A stretch of DNA of 15,488 nt from a bacterium (GCA_030635025.1 DAOVZQ010000005.1:1-15488); one strand, 5' to 3'; shown: positions 1-7,992, counted from the stretch's first letter. A program made the numbers and translations. Notes: generated from the letters alone by a model not told the origin.

Positions 1-742
1 CTGCGTCCTCCCCCTCTGGGCCGAAGGACATGATCGGCAGATCGTTCAGTCGCACGAAACCGCCGTCGGCGTCCTCGCTGCGATAGACGTGATAGCCGAA
101 CGCGGCCTCGTCGTCGGGGTTGGGGCGCCAGCGCACGACGACCCTGTTCCCGTCGGCCTCGACAGTCGGATCGTCGGGCCCCAACAGCGGGCGGCGCGGC
201 GCTCCGAAGACGACTTCGGCCGCGGGCGCCGGTCGTGACTCCCGTCCCGCGGCGTCCACGTACGTGACCGTGTACTCATAGCGCTTACCGGGCTCCAGGC
301 CGTGATCCAGCCGCAGCAGTCCGAGCGCCTCGCGAACCTTGTGGCTCATCATCATCAGGATGTCGAGTCTCAGGTCGGCATCCTCGACGAGTTCCCACAA
401 CTCCTCGCGCGTCTCGACACCCGCCATCGGGGCCAGTCCGTCGACGGGTGCGCCCAGGGTCGCCTCAAGCTCCTCCAGGGACGCGACCCGCGAGACCGGA
501 TCGTTCGTGATGCGCTTGAACTCGTCGTCACCCGCTTCGCGCCGATGCAGGTGATAGCCGATCCAGCCGTCGACGGGCATGTCGGGATGCAGGACATCGC
601 CCACGATCATCAGCCACACGGCCTGGGGACCGGGATAGGGCAAGACCCCGAACTCGAGTTCGTCCTGGGCAGCAGCCGGCAACGCGACGAGGCTCCACAG
701 GAGCAGGACCGGTAACAGATATCGATTCACGCATCGGATCAT
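1..742 (-). CDS. Secreted Fn3-domain protein, 3' end off the left edge
   Basis: Open for 247 codons from an ATG at 740-742 to the window edge with no stop, so the C-terminus is missing. An SD (GGGAAGG, 749-755 on the complement) sits 6 bases upstream of the ATG. Residues 1-26 are a Sec signal peptide (hydrophobic LLPVLLLWSLVALPAAAQ). Residues about 38-179 read as one fibronectin type III-like unit (YHLHRRE strand; LEPGKRYEYTVTYVDAAG, typical of strands F-G) interrupted at about 82-143 by a helical, Leu/Glu-rich insert. A second Fn3 unit starts near residue 183 (VVVRWRPNPDDEAAFGYHVYRS). The stop of the 1838-residue surface protein lies 25 bases upstream, so the two genes are probably cotranscribed and the products may act together outside the cell. 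The Fn3 call is firm; the biological role is unknown. A frame-shifted ATG at 734 opens a 68-codon shadow ORF with no signal peptide. Confidence 0.85.
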   Translation of the reverse strand, partial: MIRCVNRYLLPVLLLWSLVALPAAAQDELEFGVLPYPGPQAVWLMIVGDVLHPDMPVDGWIGYHLHRREAGDDEFKRITNDPVSRVASLEELEATLGAPVDGLAPMAGVETREELWELVEDADLRLDILMMMSHKVREALGLLRLDHGLEPGKRYEYTVTYVDAAGRESRPAPAAEVVFGAPRRPLLGPDDPTVEADGNRVVVRWRPNPDDEAAFGYHVYRSEDADGGFVRLNDLPIMSFGPEGEDA

Positions 743-767
743 GCGAAACCTTCCCGGAGAGAACGAC

Positions 768-3700
768 CTAGTTGAAGCGGGCGGTTGCCCGCAGGCCCGC
801 CTCGCTGTAGTCGAATGCCGCATACATGCTCTTGCAGACACGGGCTCCGAAACGGAACCAGCCCACACAGATCCGGTTGCACGGTGGCGTGCAGTTGCCG
901 ATCCGGGCCTCCATCGACCCCTGGGCCCGCCCGTTGGCTGTCCAGACGGAGCCGGTCTTGGCGACCGCGGCTTCGGCCTCGAAGTCGCCCTCGACACGGG
1001 CGACGAAGATGCCCGGAATCCCGATGTAGGCCTCCGCTTCGGCATTGATATAGAACGCGCCTCCCACGTCGCCGGAGAACGGTGCCCAGAACGAAGCGTG
1101 CTGTTCCAGATGCATCGCCCAGCCGACGACGCCGTAGTCGCCACCCTCGTCGATCTCGGGGATCTCCATCTCCATGCGCATGCCGTTCATGGGATAGCGT
1201 TGACCCCCGTATTCGAAGGTCCACCCCTGGGCCACGACGATGTGCGCATTGGCGGTCAGGAAGTCGAAAAAGTTCAGCTCCCCGTAGCCGTGCACGAACC
1301 AGTAGTCGCCGAAGCGTGTGCCCAGATCGAGTTGGATGAAGGCCTCCAGCGGGACGGGCGGCGTCTGCTCGCTCCCGTTGTAGCCGAGTTGGATGGAGCC
1401 GAGGACCGTGGCCTCATGGAAGATGAAGGTGATGGATGCCTCGCCGATGCGATTATCACCCGCCACGAGCACGCCCGCGGTGCCGATCAGCTTGGCCTCG
1501 AGTGGCGGTCCAGGCAACAGGTAGAGCGTGGTTTCCATGTCCAGGGAGAAGGCGAACGACGACGCCGTTGGCGCGATCCGGCCACCGATCATCATGCGCC
1601 ACAGCCCGTCGGTCAGGCCGAGCCCGCCGCGGACCTGGGCCAGATCACAGGGACAGGGATAGAGCGGTATCGGGGCGCTGGCCACCGCCTGGACCCACCA
1701 GTCGTTGGGACCGGCGAAGCGGAATTCCGCGCCGATGTCGAGGGTGAACGAGGTCTGCAGACGCAGCAGCCCGTCGCCTTCGAAGACGCCGTCGGCATAG
1801 CCCACCCCGAGCCGGGCAACCACCGCCCCCGCATTCAGATCGAAGCCGATCCGTTTGAAGGAGATCTCGCCGCCGTCGTAGAACTTGAAGTCGCTGGCCT
1901 GTATGCCGAGGCCCTGGATGGCCCCGAAACGTATGCCTGCGGAGAACCCGAAGAACTTCCCTTTATCATCGTCCTTCCCGATCTCGAAGTCGCCGAGTTG
2001 GAGGAAGACGATATTCTTGAAACCGATAGACTGGTTGAACGAGACCTTGCCGCTGAATTCCCCATCGAACGAAAGCTTGAACTTCTCGAATTCGACGGGC
2101 TGGTCGAGGCAGGTGACGGTCAGCTTCCCGCTGGCCATCAGGTAGATGACGTTGGGAATGCTGTCGACGTCGGCGTTTTCGGTGCCGAACTCGAAGGAGT
2201 CCATCTTGAAGGTCTGGCCGGCTATGGTGATCTTGCCGTTCTCGTCGTCCCAGACCAGTTTCGCACTCAGAGGCACGCCCTTGGGCGAGATATGGAAATT
2301 CGTCAATCCCCATACGTACTCTTTCGCTCCGGCTTGGTACTTGATGGCACCGGCCAGCCAAAAACCGTCCTGCCGCCAGGCGAAAGAACTATCCACGAGA
2401 GTGACGGCGAAGATCGGGATCTCGATCGGCGGGTCGGTTCTGATACCTGCGCCCAGCAAGCTGATCCGGCCTTCGGTGTCCCTCCCGATGTGTAGATCGT
2501 CCAGGTGGAAGTCCATGGGGCGCGGCCACTCCACACCCAACACGCCGCCGAAGTGGAACCCCGTGCTATCGAGGTAGGTCTGGGTGTAGTCCACGCCGAC
2601 GGATACGCCCTTGAACTTGAGACGCACCGTGCTGTCGTCGCAGGTCAGGCCCAACTTGGCAAGGTCGCGGTTGACACCGTCCGACCAGAAGGAGGGCGCG
2701 ATGAACCTGGGGATGGAGAAGGGCACGCACTCGGAGTCGGGCAGGTACCTGGAGATGCCGTCGTCGAGGGAAACGAGCCCACTGATCCGGCCCACGACCG
2801 CCCCGCCCGTGCTGGCCTGCAACGTATCGGTCTGCACCGTATCGGGCCGTGTCCACTCGAGCACGAGGCCGCCCGGGTACTTGAGCTTGCCGGCCATGCC
2901 GAAGACCTTGACGTCGATCTCGTCGGTTTCCAGACGCTCCGAATCATTCACGGGAGCGTAGAGGGAGTCGACCAGGATATCCTTGAAGTAGAGACGTTGT
3001 GACAAATCCTTGAGCTTGATGCCGAACGTCATGGCTGGACTGATGATGGCGCCCGTGACCTTCTTCTGTCCGTTGGCTGCGGTGACCAGCGAATCGACGG
3101 CGACCGGGAAACCGAAGAGCGAATCGATCTCCGACTTCTCCATTTCAAAGACGATGTCCCGCATGTGTTGACCGGCCGACAGGTGCGGCACCTCCATCCG
3201 CTCGATCTTGTAGCCCGGAGATGTGGCGATCAGTTTTACCGTTCCGCCGACCGGCACGTTGCGCAGCTTGTAGATGCCTTGGGCGTTGGTCATGTCGTTG
3301 ACATCCTCGTCGCCCTCGACAGCCACCTGAACGTCCTTCAGGAGCGTCCCTTCGTCCTTGAGCTTCACAAGACCGGATATGCGACCGGCGGGTTTCATGA
3401 GGATCACGATCTCGTGCTCTTCGCCCGCCTCGACCGAGACCGACTTCTCGACCTTCGTATAGTCGATGGGATAACTCTCGTCCTTGGGCGCCTCCACGAC
3501 GAGTTTCTTCGTGCCGACAGGGACCTTGTCCAGCGTCACTGTCCCGTCCGGTCCGGTCCGTCCCTTGTGGGTGTCGCCTTCACCGTAGGACACGTCGAAG
3601 TTCATCAGCACCAGGTTGGTCACTGAATCGACAACCGTGACGTGCAGTTTGCTCGATGGCGCCTCCAACTCGACCCGGACCTTCGTCGTATCGTTCTCGA

Positions 3701-6284
3701 CCTTGGTGGTGACGATCACTTCCTCTGGCGAGTAGCCATAGGCGCTCACGTTCAAGATGGTCAGGCCGCAGGGCGATTCGTCCGTATACCAGACGCCGTT
3801 CTCGTCGGTGTACTCTTCGCTGTAGATGCTCGACATCCCGGACGTCTTGACCAGAGCACCCGCGATGCCTGTCGAATCCTCCTTGACGACGGTGACCATG
3901 AATTTGCACGCAGGCCGGGACAACTCGAGGTCCTGTTGGACCTCGGCGCCCGTTTCGACCATGAACAGCGACGATTGGTTCTGCTGGTAGCCGTCCGCGG
4001 AAACAAGCAGCCGGTAGGTGCCGGGCACGACATCGGGCAGCGTGAAGTCACCCGACGAGGCTTCCGCGAAATCGACCACCGTATACGTGTCGGAACCGCC
4101 CGGATAGTTGACGAGTTCGATGCGGGCACCGCTCACAACAGCCCCTCCCGCTTCAGCGACCACACCATAGACATAGGCCGCACGGGGAACGACATCCACG
4201 GGGAGATCGACAACGTCCCCGTCGGCCGCCAAACGTGCGAGCCGGGAGACGGTCTCGTGTCCCGGAGCTTCGATCCAGACGACATAAGCGTCGTTAATAT
4301 TCCAGGGGTCGTTGATCAGGATATCGGTGAACTCGAAGGCGCCTTGGGGACCGGTCGTTGTCGTGGCGATTTCGGTTCCCGCGGGACGTTCGGCCGACTG
4401 GCCGATCCAGTCCGGATCTGGCTCGCCGTCGTTGGCAGGAGGCGTGCCGTCCCCGGTTCCCGACTGCGGCTCGGGGATCGTCCCCGGCGACGGAGCGATG
4501 ATCGTGACGATCGTTCCATCCACCGAGGCGGTTGCGGAAGTTACGGTGCCGGTGATGGTGCCGGTCTGGGCGAGCAGGACGTGTTCTCCCGTCTCGATGG
4601 CCTCGCCCGGATCGAAGGGATACGGTTCGGGCGGTTGAGAGGTCTTGTAGAAATCCGACTCGAACGTCAGCAGGAAGCGCCCCGGCAGTCCCGGAACGGC
4701 AGGCTGGATCTCTTTGAAATCGAAGCTACCGTCCTGACGAGTCATGGCGGACATACCGGGGCCGCCCACGCCCTCCTGGACCAGGTTCACGACGATACCG
4801 GAGAGAGGTTCCAGTCCGTTGGCCCGCATCGCCACCACCGTACCGTCCAGTGTGCAGGCGACGGGTTTGAGGCGAATCAACTGGCCGGTGGCATCGTCGT
4901 CGAGGTAGGCCTGTGCGATCTCCTGGTTCTCGTAGCGCGGCGTGAGCCCGGCTTCGATCGAGTACCAGGTCTGGTCGGGTATGTTGGGGAAGAAAAATGA
5001 GCCGTCGTCTTCGGCGGTTTTCGTCTGGTCGCCGCCCTCGATCCGAATCAGGCGGCCGTCCCGCGTATTGTCGTCGTAGCGATACGTGGACAGACGTACC
5101 AGGGCGCCCGGAATCGGGTCTTCGGTATAGAGATCCTCGACTTTACCGGCCACGCTGCGGGCCCCGCCGATCTGGGACGACAGTCTCACATCGAAATCGG
5201 TTACTTCGCCGTACTGCTGCTCGGACGTCGAGAGTCGACCCTCGGCCACATAGCCGCGCCATAGCCCCCGCACCTCAAAGTCGTATCCGTCCAGAACCTC
5301 AGGGAACACGTAATAGCCGTACTGGTCGGCATCTACATCTATTTGATCGAATGCCGAGGGAGCGCCGTCCTCGAAAAGCGTCAGGATCACCCGCGCCCGC
5401 CCCACGGCCTCACCGGTGCCACGGGACAGGATCGTGCCCGACACTTCGCGCATCTCCACTACGGGCTCGATGTGGTGGGTGAAGGTGTAGATCTCGCTCT
5501 GGCCGTTGTTGACCGTCGGCGGCCGGCTGTCGCGATCAAGAACCTGTACCTGCCAGGCGTAGACGTGTCCATCCAGCAGCGGCAAGCCGTCTACAGGATA
5601 AGGGAAGCTGGTGTGTAGGAGTTCGCGTTCCTCGTGATGGATGAGCCGGGTCTCGAGTGCGCGCGCCGGTGGCTCATCCCCGATCACCTCGACCAGACGC
5701 AGCAAAAAGCGGACGTCGAGTTGGCCGGAGACGTCGTGGAAGAACCATTCAAAAACGGGATACGGATCCGCAAGCACTTCACCATGCGACGGAAAAACGA
5801 GTTCGGGCGGATCGGGGAGCGTGATGGTGAAAACAGTGCAGACCTCGTCTAATAGCGGTGCGCCGGATCGGGTCAGGAGCCGGATACAGACTTCGTAATC
5901 GCCCTCGGGCAACCGGCCCGTGCGAATGGCCTGCTCCTCTATGCTATCGTCGTAATCGACATCACCCCAATCCACGAGATCGGACAGGGCTAGGGCGTCG
6001 GTAACACCGGTCTCGATGGTCACCGGACGGCTGACCACGTGCGCGATCCGGGATCCGTCCAGGCGCAACTCCACGTCGATCAATACCGATTCGGCCTCAC
6101 CACTGTCGTTGATGATCGTCACCTGAAGTGTGTTGGGGTCGTACTCCCAATCACTCAGGTATGGCGAGGGCAGGAAATCGACATGCACGGTCAACGACCA
6201 GTCCTGAGCGAACGTGGGCAGAGCCAAGAGCATGAAGACGAAGGTGGAAAGGAGGCAAAAGAAATAGGAAATCCGTCGCTGCAA
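768..6284 (-). CDS. Giant exported modular surface protein with eight CarboxypepD_reg-like modules
   Basis: An 1838-residue protein. I start it at TTG 6282-6284 because an SD (GGAG within GGGGGGAG, 6291-6298) lies 6 bases upstream and the product opens with a signal peptide ending ALPTFAQ (cleavage near residue 27). A longer reading from TTG 6431 (1887 residues) has no SD and would bury the signal peptide. Residues 28-277 are Ig/Fn3-like (LPEGDYEVCIRLL; LLDGHVYAWQVQVLD). Residues about 280-1050 contain eight tandem carboxypeptidase-regulatory/transthyretin-like sandwiches (starting near 280, 377, 478, 576, 704, 793, 878, 968), recognised by V-x-G-x-V starts, D-G-x-F/Y strands and VPxGTYxL-type turns. 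A Pro/Gly/Asp-rich linker lies at about 598-626. Residues 1051-1838 are beta-rich without a family I recognise. They end in C1798-x3-C-x3-C-x10-C1817 and a final ARFN. The N-terminus resembles long FCB surface proteins (for example TANFOR-type) from memory. Likely roles are adhesion or a surface scaffold; no catalytic motif is seen. Confidence 0.88.
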   Translation of the reverse strand: MQRRISYFFCLLSTFVFMLLALPTFAQDWSLTVHVDFLPSPYLSDWEYDPNTLQVTIINDSGEAESVLIDVELRLDGSRIAHVVSRPVTIETGVTDALALSDLVDWGDVDYDDSIEEQAIRTGRLPEGDYEVCIRLLTRSGAPLLDEVCTVFTITLPDPPELVFPSHGEVLADPYPVFEWFFHDVSGQLDVRFLLRLVEVIGDEPPARALETRLIHHEERELLHTSFPYPVDGLPLLDGHVYAWQVQVLDRDSRPPTVNNGQSEIYTFTHHIEPVVEMREVSGTILSRGTGEAVGRARVILTLFEDGAPSAFDQIDVDADQYGYYVFPEVLDGYDFEVRGLWRGYVAEGRLSTSEQQYGEVTDFDVRLSSQIGGARSVAGKVEDLYTEDPIPGALVRLSTYRYDDNTRDGRLIRIEGGDQTKTAEDDGSFFFPNIPDQTWYSIEAGLTPRYENQEIAQAYLDDDATGQLIRLKPVACTLDGTVVAMRANGLEPLSGIVVNLVQEGVGGPGMSAMTRQDGSFDFKEIQPAVPGLPGRFLLTFESDFYKTSQPPEPYPFDPGEAIETGEHVLLAQTGTITGTVTSATASVDGTIVTIIAPSPGTIPEPQSGTGDGTPPANDGEPDPDWIGQSAERPAGTEIATTTTGPQGAFEFTDILINDPWNINDAYVVWIEAPGHETVSRLARLAADGDVVDLPVDVVPRAAYVYGVVAEAGGAVVSGARIELVNYPGGSDTYTVVDFAEASSGDFTLPDVVPGTYRLLVSADGYQQNQSSLFMVETGAEVQQDLELSRPACKFMVTVVKEDSTGIAGALVKTSGMSSIYSEEYTDENGVWYTDESPCGLTILNVSAYGYSPEEVIVTTKVENDTTKVRVELEAPSSKLHVTVVDSVTNLVLMNFDVSYGEGDTHKGRTGPDGTVTLDKVPVGTKKLVVEAPKDESYPIDYTKVEKSVSVEAGEEHEIVILMKPAGRISGLVKLKDEGTLLKDVQVAVEGDEDVNDMTNAQGIYKLRNVPVGGTVKLIATSPGYKIERMEVPHLSAGQHMRDIVFEMEKSEIDSLFGFPVAVDSLVTAANGQKKVTGAIISPAMTFGIKLKDLSQRLYFKDILVDSLYAPVNDSERLETDEIDVKVFGMAGKLKYPGGLVLEWTRPDTVQTDTLQASTGGAVVGRISGLVSLDDGISRYLPDSECVPFSIPRFIAPSFWSDGVNRDLAKLGLTCDDSTVRLKFKGVSVGVDYTQTYLDSTGFHFGGVLGVEWPRPMDFHLDDLHIGRDTEGRISLLGAGIRTDPPIEIPIFAVTLVDSSFAWRQDGFWLAGAIKYQAGAKEYVWGLTNFHISPKGVPLSAKLVWDDENGKITIAGQTFKMDSFEFGTENADVDSIPNVIYLMASGKLTVTCLDQPVEFEKFKLSFDGEFSGKVSFNQSIGFKNIVFLQLGDFEIGKDDDKGKFFGFSAGIRFGAIQGLGIQASDFKFYDGGEISFKRIGFDLNAGAVVARLGVGYADGVFEGDGLLRLQTSFTLDIGAEFRFAGPNDWWVQAVASAPIPLYPCPCDLAQVRGGLGLTDGLWRMMIGGRIAPTASSFAFSLDMETTLYLLPGPPLEAKLIGTAGVLVAGDNRIGEASITFIFHEATVLGSIQLGYNGSEQTPPVPLEAFIQLDLGTRFGDYWFVHGYGELNFFDFLTANAHIVVAQGWTFEYGGQRYPMNGMRMEMEIPEIDEGGDYGVVGWAMHLEQHASFWAPFSGDVGGAFYINAEAEAYIGIPGIFVARVEGDFEAEAAVAKTGSVWTANGRAQGSMEARIGNCTPPCNRICVGWFRFGARVCKSMYAAFDYSEAGLRATARFN

Positions 6285-6290
6285 GATGAT

Positions 6291-6298
6291 CTCCCCCC
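6291..6298 (-). promoter_or_regulatory. Shine-Dalgarno that fixes the TTG start of the giant gene
   Basis: On the minus strand the run GGGGGGAG ends 6 bases before TTG 6284. It is a textbook SD and spacing, and directly precedes the signal peptide. The upstream in-frame TTG at 6431 has no purine-rich SD, and the next in-frame ATG (residue 18) lies inside the signal peptide. Confidence 0.75.
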
Positions 6299-6346
6299 GA
6301 TCACAATAGCGAGAATTCTTATCATGTCCGACCAAACATGTAGATG

Positions 6347-6374
6347 ATTTTACAGCATCAACTTCAACTGGCAA
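6347..6374 (-). promoter_or_regulatory. Sigma70-like promoter of the giant gene
   Basis: Reading the minus strand, TTGCCA (complement of 6369-6374) is followed by 16 bases and TAAAAT (complement of 6347-6352); each box matches its consensus at five of six positions. The expected transcript start is near 6340, giving a leader of about 55 bases before the TTG at 6284. The -35 box lies inside an inverted repeat, GGCAA-N8-TTGCC (6370-6387). A second inverted repeat, CATGT-N8-ACATG (6323-6340), covers the expected start site. Either could be an operator. The local sequence is much more AT-rich than the flanking genes, which fits a promoter. It also places the TTG 6431 start upstream of the promoter. 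Confidence 0.5.
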
Positions 6375-6500
6375 AGGGTTAATTGCCAATAAGATGGAAT
6401 GCTGAAAGCACTCCCCCGATGGCGACTCCAATCTCGGGCAGTATCTGGCCAGACGCCCCCCGCCGGGCCATTATTTCGCCGAGAACGCCGAACCGATTCA

Positions 6501-6509
6501 TGCTAGAGT
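6501..6509 (+). promoter_or_regulatory. Possible extended -10 for the DUF1287 gene
   Basis: TGC followed by TAGAGT (6504-6509) fits an extended -10 element about 70 bases before the ATG at 6581. No good -35 is seen 16-18 bases upstream, so this is only a candidate. Confidence 0.25.
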
Positions 6510-6580
6510 CTTGAATCATCGGACACCCCAGGCCTTCATACTTGTCCTTGGAGCTTCAGCCATCGGACCGGTGGCTAGTA

Positions 6581-7198
6581 ATGATGAGACTCGTCAAAAC
6601 ACTCGCGTTTCTACTGCTGGTATCCACATCAGCCCATGCACAACGCTCATCACCGACCGTGACGGATCAGCTCGTCACCGCCGCAATCGAACGCACGACC
6701 CACCCCGTAACCTACGATGGAACCTACCGCCGCCTTGCCTATCCCGGCGGTGACGTCCCCGACAGTCTCGGTGTCTGTACGGATGTTGTCATAAGAGTGT
6801 ATCGAACCATCGAAATCGATCTGCAGCAACTGGTCCACGAAGACATGATCGCCCATTTCACGGATTACCCGCAACTCTGGACCCTGACCCGCCCCGACCC
6901 CAACATCGACCATCGTCGCGTGCCGAACCTGCAGACCTTCCTGCGCAGACAGGGCGCGAGCCTGGCGATCTCGGATCTCGGCGCCGATTACCGTCCGGGA
7001 GATCTGGTGACCTGGATGTTACCCGGCAATCTCCCGCACATAGGGATCGTCGTGGATTCACGCTCCGAGGATGGCCGCCGACCCCTTGTCGTTCACAACG
7101 TCGGCGCGGGCCCTGAGCTCGCAGACTTCCTCTTCCGGTTTCCGATCACGGGACACTATCGATACGCGGGTCCCGGAGTCCGCGACGAACGGCCTTGA
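6581..7198 (+). CDS. Periplasmic DUF1287 domain protein (NlpC/P60-like fold)
   Basis: A 205-residue protein. The ATG at 6581 (or the adjacent ATG at 6584) is chosen over an in-frame TTG at 6542. It is preceded by GGTGG (6570-6574) and begins a clean signal peptide, MMRLVKTLAFLLLVSTSAHAQ without the last residue, cleaved near A20/Q21. The mature part carries the hallmarks of DUF1287: GGDVPDSLGVCTDVVIRVYR (C66 as candidate nucleophile), VHEDM, PNIDHRRVPNLQTF, GDLVTW, then HIGIV (H153 as candidate catalytic base) and VHNVGAGP, closing with GHYRYAG. The length is normal for the family. DUF1287 proteins belong to the NlpC/P60-like cysteine peptidase/amidase group by general knowledge, so a cell-wall or amide-bond substrate is plausible, but no substrate is established. 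The gene stands alone and converges on the minus-strand gene at 7346. Confidence 0.9.
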   Translation: MMRLVKTLAFLLLVSTSAHAQRSSPTVTDQLVTAAIERTTHPVTYDGTYRRLAYPGGDVPDSLGVCTDVVIRVYRTIEIDLQQLVHEDMIAHFTDYPQLWTLTRPDPNIDHRRVPNLQTFLRRQGASLAISDLGADYRPGDLVTWMLPGNLPHIGIVVDSRSEDGRRPLVVHNVGAGPELADFLFRFPITGHYRYAGPGVRDERP

Positions 7199-7250
7199 AC
7201 CAGCCCTTGCACAACAGCGGCCGGCACGGGCTTGGACCCACGCTGCATTT

Positions 7251-7264
7251 TTTACACGTGTAAA
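7251..7264. repeat. Perfect 14-bp palindrome TTTACACGTGTAAA
   Basis: TTTACACGTGTAAA equals its own reverse complement and lies between two convergent genes, 53 bases past the DUF1287 stop. It has no loop, so it looks more like a dimeric protein-binding site than a terminator hairpin. Function unknown. Confidence 0.6.
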
Positions 7265-7276
7265 CCGCTATGTCAT

Positions 7277-7306
7277 GAAAAGGCCCCGAGCCTTAGCCCG
7301 GGGCCT
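7277..7306 (-). terminator. Intrinsic terminator of the secreted small-protein gene
   Basis: Arms AGGCCCCG (7281-7288) and CGGGGCCT (7299-7306) form an 8-bp GC-rich stem with a 10-base loop. On the minus strand the stem is followed by TTTTC, including the paired T at 7281. It starts 40 bases after the stop of the gene at 7346. On the plus strand no T-run follows, so it mainly serves the minus strand but may also slow readthrough from the DUF1287 gene. Confidence 0.75.
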
Positions 7307-7345
7307 CGTATCATTGAGAACGAATCAATCGGACAGCGGTCGAAA

Positions 7346-7936
7346 CTACTCGTTATAAAGAGCCTTCACTTCGCCCCACGTATGCGGATCATTCGGAACC
7401 GACCCGTTGACGACGAACGATTTTTCGCCCGCTCCATCGGGGTACGGGTGCATCGCATACTGGAATATACTGCCGGGATCGGTCGCATACAGGGGCAGGC
7501 CCGGATAAGGAGTTATCCATCCCCCGTCATTGATGCTGAAGACGGCCTCACTGTTGTTCAGGGGAACCAGAATGAAGGTCATCAGGAGAATCACATCAGA
7601 GTCCAGCGGTGTGGGGTCCGAGCCTCGACCCACGGCGAAACTCGGAGGGCTGCCGGCATTCATGAAGGTACCGGGTATGCTCCAACCCCAGATCGACACG
7701 TTGTCGGGGACTTCGATACCACATTGCCACCCCTTCAATCCCGGTTCCTCGGCCGAAGGACGTGTGAGCAGCAGATAGACTTCGAGAGGCTCCCCGACCT
7801 CGAGACTGACCGAATTCACCAGACCATCGATATCGGCGTAGATACCGACACCGTCTGGATCGGGATCGATCTGAGAAAGTGCGGGAACCGCGAGGAGAAA
7901 CAGGGCCATAAAGACACAACTGGAAACGCGTTTCAT
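7346..7936 (-). CDS. Small secreted beta-rich protein with C-terminal WGEVKALY motif
   Basis: A 196-residue protein from the ATG at 7934-7936, preceded by GAGGGA (7941-7946). An in-frame start 13 codons earlier (7975) lacks an SD and would displace the signal peptide. Residues 1-22 (MKRVSSCVFMALFLLAVPAL plus SQ) are a Sec signal. The mature chain has one Cys (C72) and reads as alternating strands and Gly/Pro turns. It resembles the cohesin-like secreted proteins present in many copies in Krumholzibacteriota/Eisenbacteria genomes: a short GIYAD-type start, an LEVYLLLTRPS strand and a terminal TWGEVKALY tail. That family link is from memory and unverified. There is no catalytic motif. A terminator lies immediately downstream and a palindromic operator candidate upstream, so it is a single-gene unit. 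Confidence 0.8.
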   Translation of the reverse strand: MKRVSSCVFMALFLLAVPALSQIDPDPDGVGIYADIDGLVNSVSLEVGEPLEVYLLLTRPSAEEPGLKGWQCGIEVPDNVSIWGWSIPGTFMNAGSPPSFAVGRGSDPTPLDSDVILLMTFILVPLNNSEAVFSINDGGWITPYPGLPLYATDPGSIFQYAMHPYPDGAGEKSFVVNGSVPNDPHTWGEVKALYNE

Positions 7937-7979
7937 ATTATCCCTCTTCGATTGAGCCTCAAGCGGCATGTCCAATTAC

Positions 7980-7992
7980 TTGATGACATCAA
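7980..7992. promoter_or_regulatory. Palindromic operator candidate TTGATG-A-CATCAA
   Basis: Two perfect 6-bp half-sites separated by one base lie directly next to the candidate -10 of the secreted small-protein gene, where a repressor would cover the start of transcription. No regulator gene is adjacent. Confidence 0.35.

Noticed and set aside
741..2495. 584-codon plus-strand ORF antisense to the giant gene
   Set aside because: It is the complement of a high-GC3 coding frame. The minus-strand reading has signal peptide, domain pattern and SD; the antisense product has no domain, no signal and His/Glu-Val shadow composition.
3642..5000. 452-codon plus-strand ORF antisense to the giant gene
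   Set aside because: Lies entirely within the well-supported modular region on the other strand; Arg/Asp/Val-rich shadow composition and no SD-supported start.
6388..6580. Possible gene or RNA in the divergent intergenic region
   Set aside because: Only short random ORFs and no convincing RNA structure beyond small inverted repeats; best read as promoter and leader DNA for the two divergent genes.
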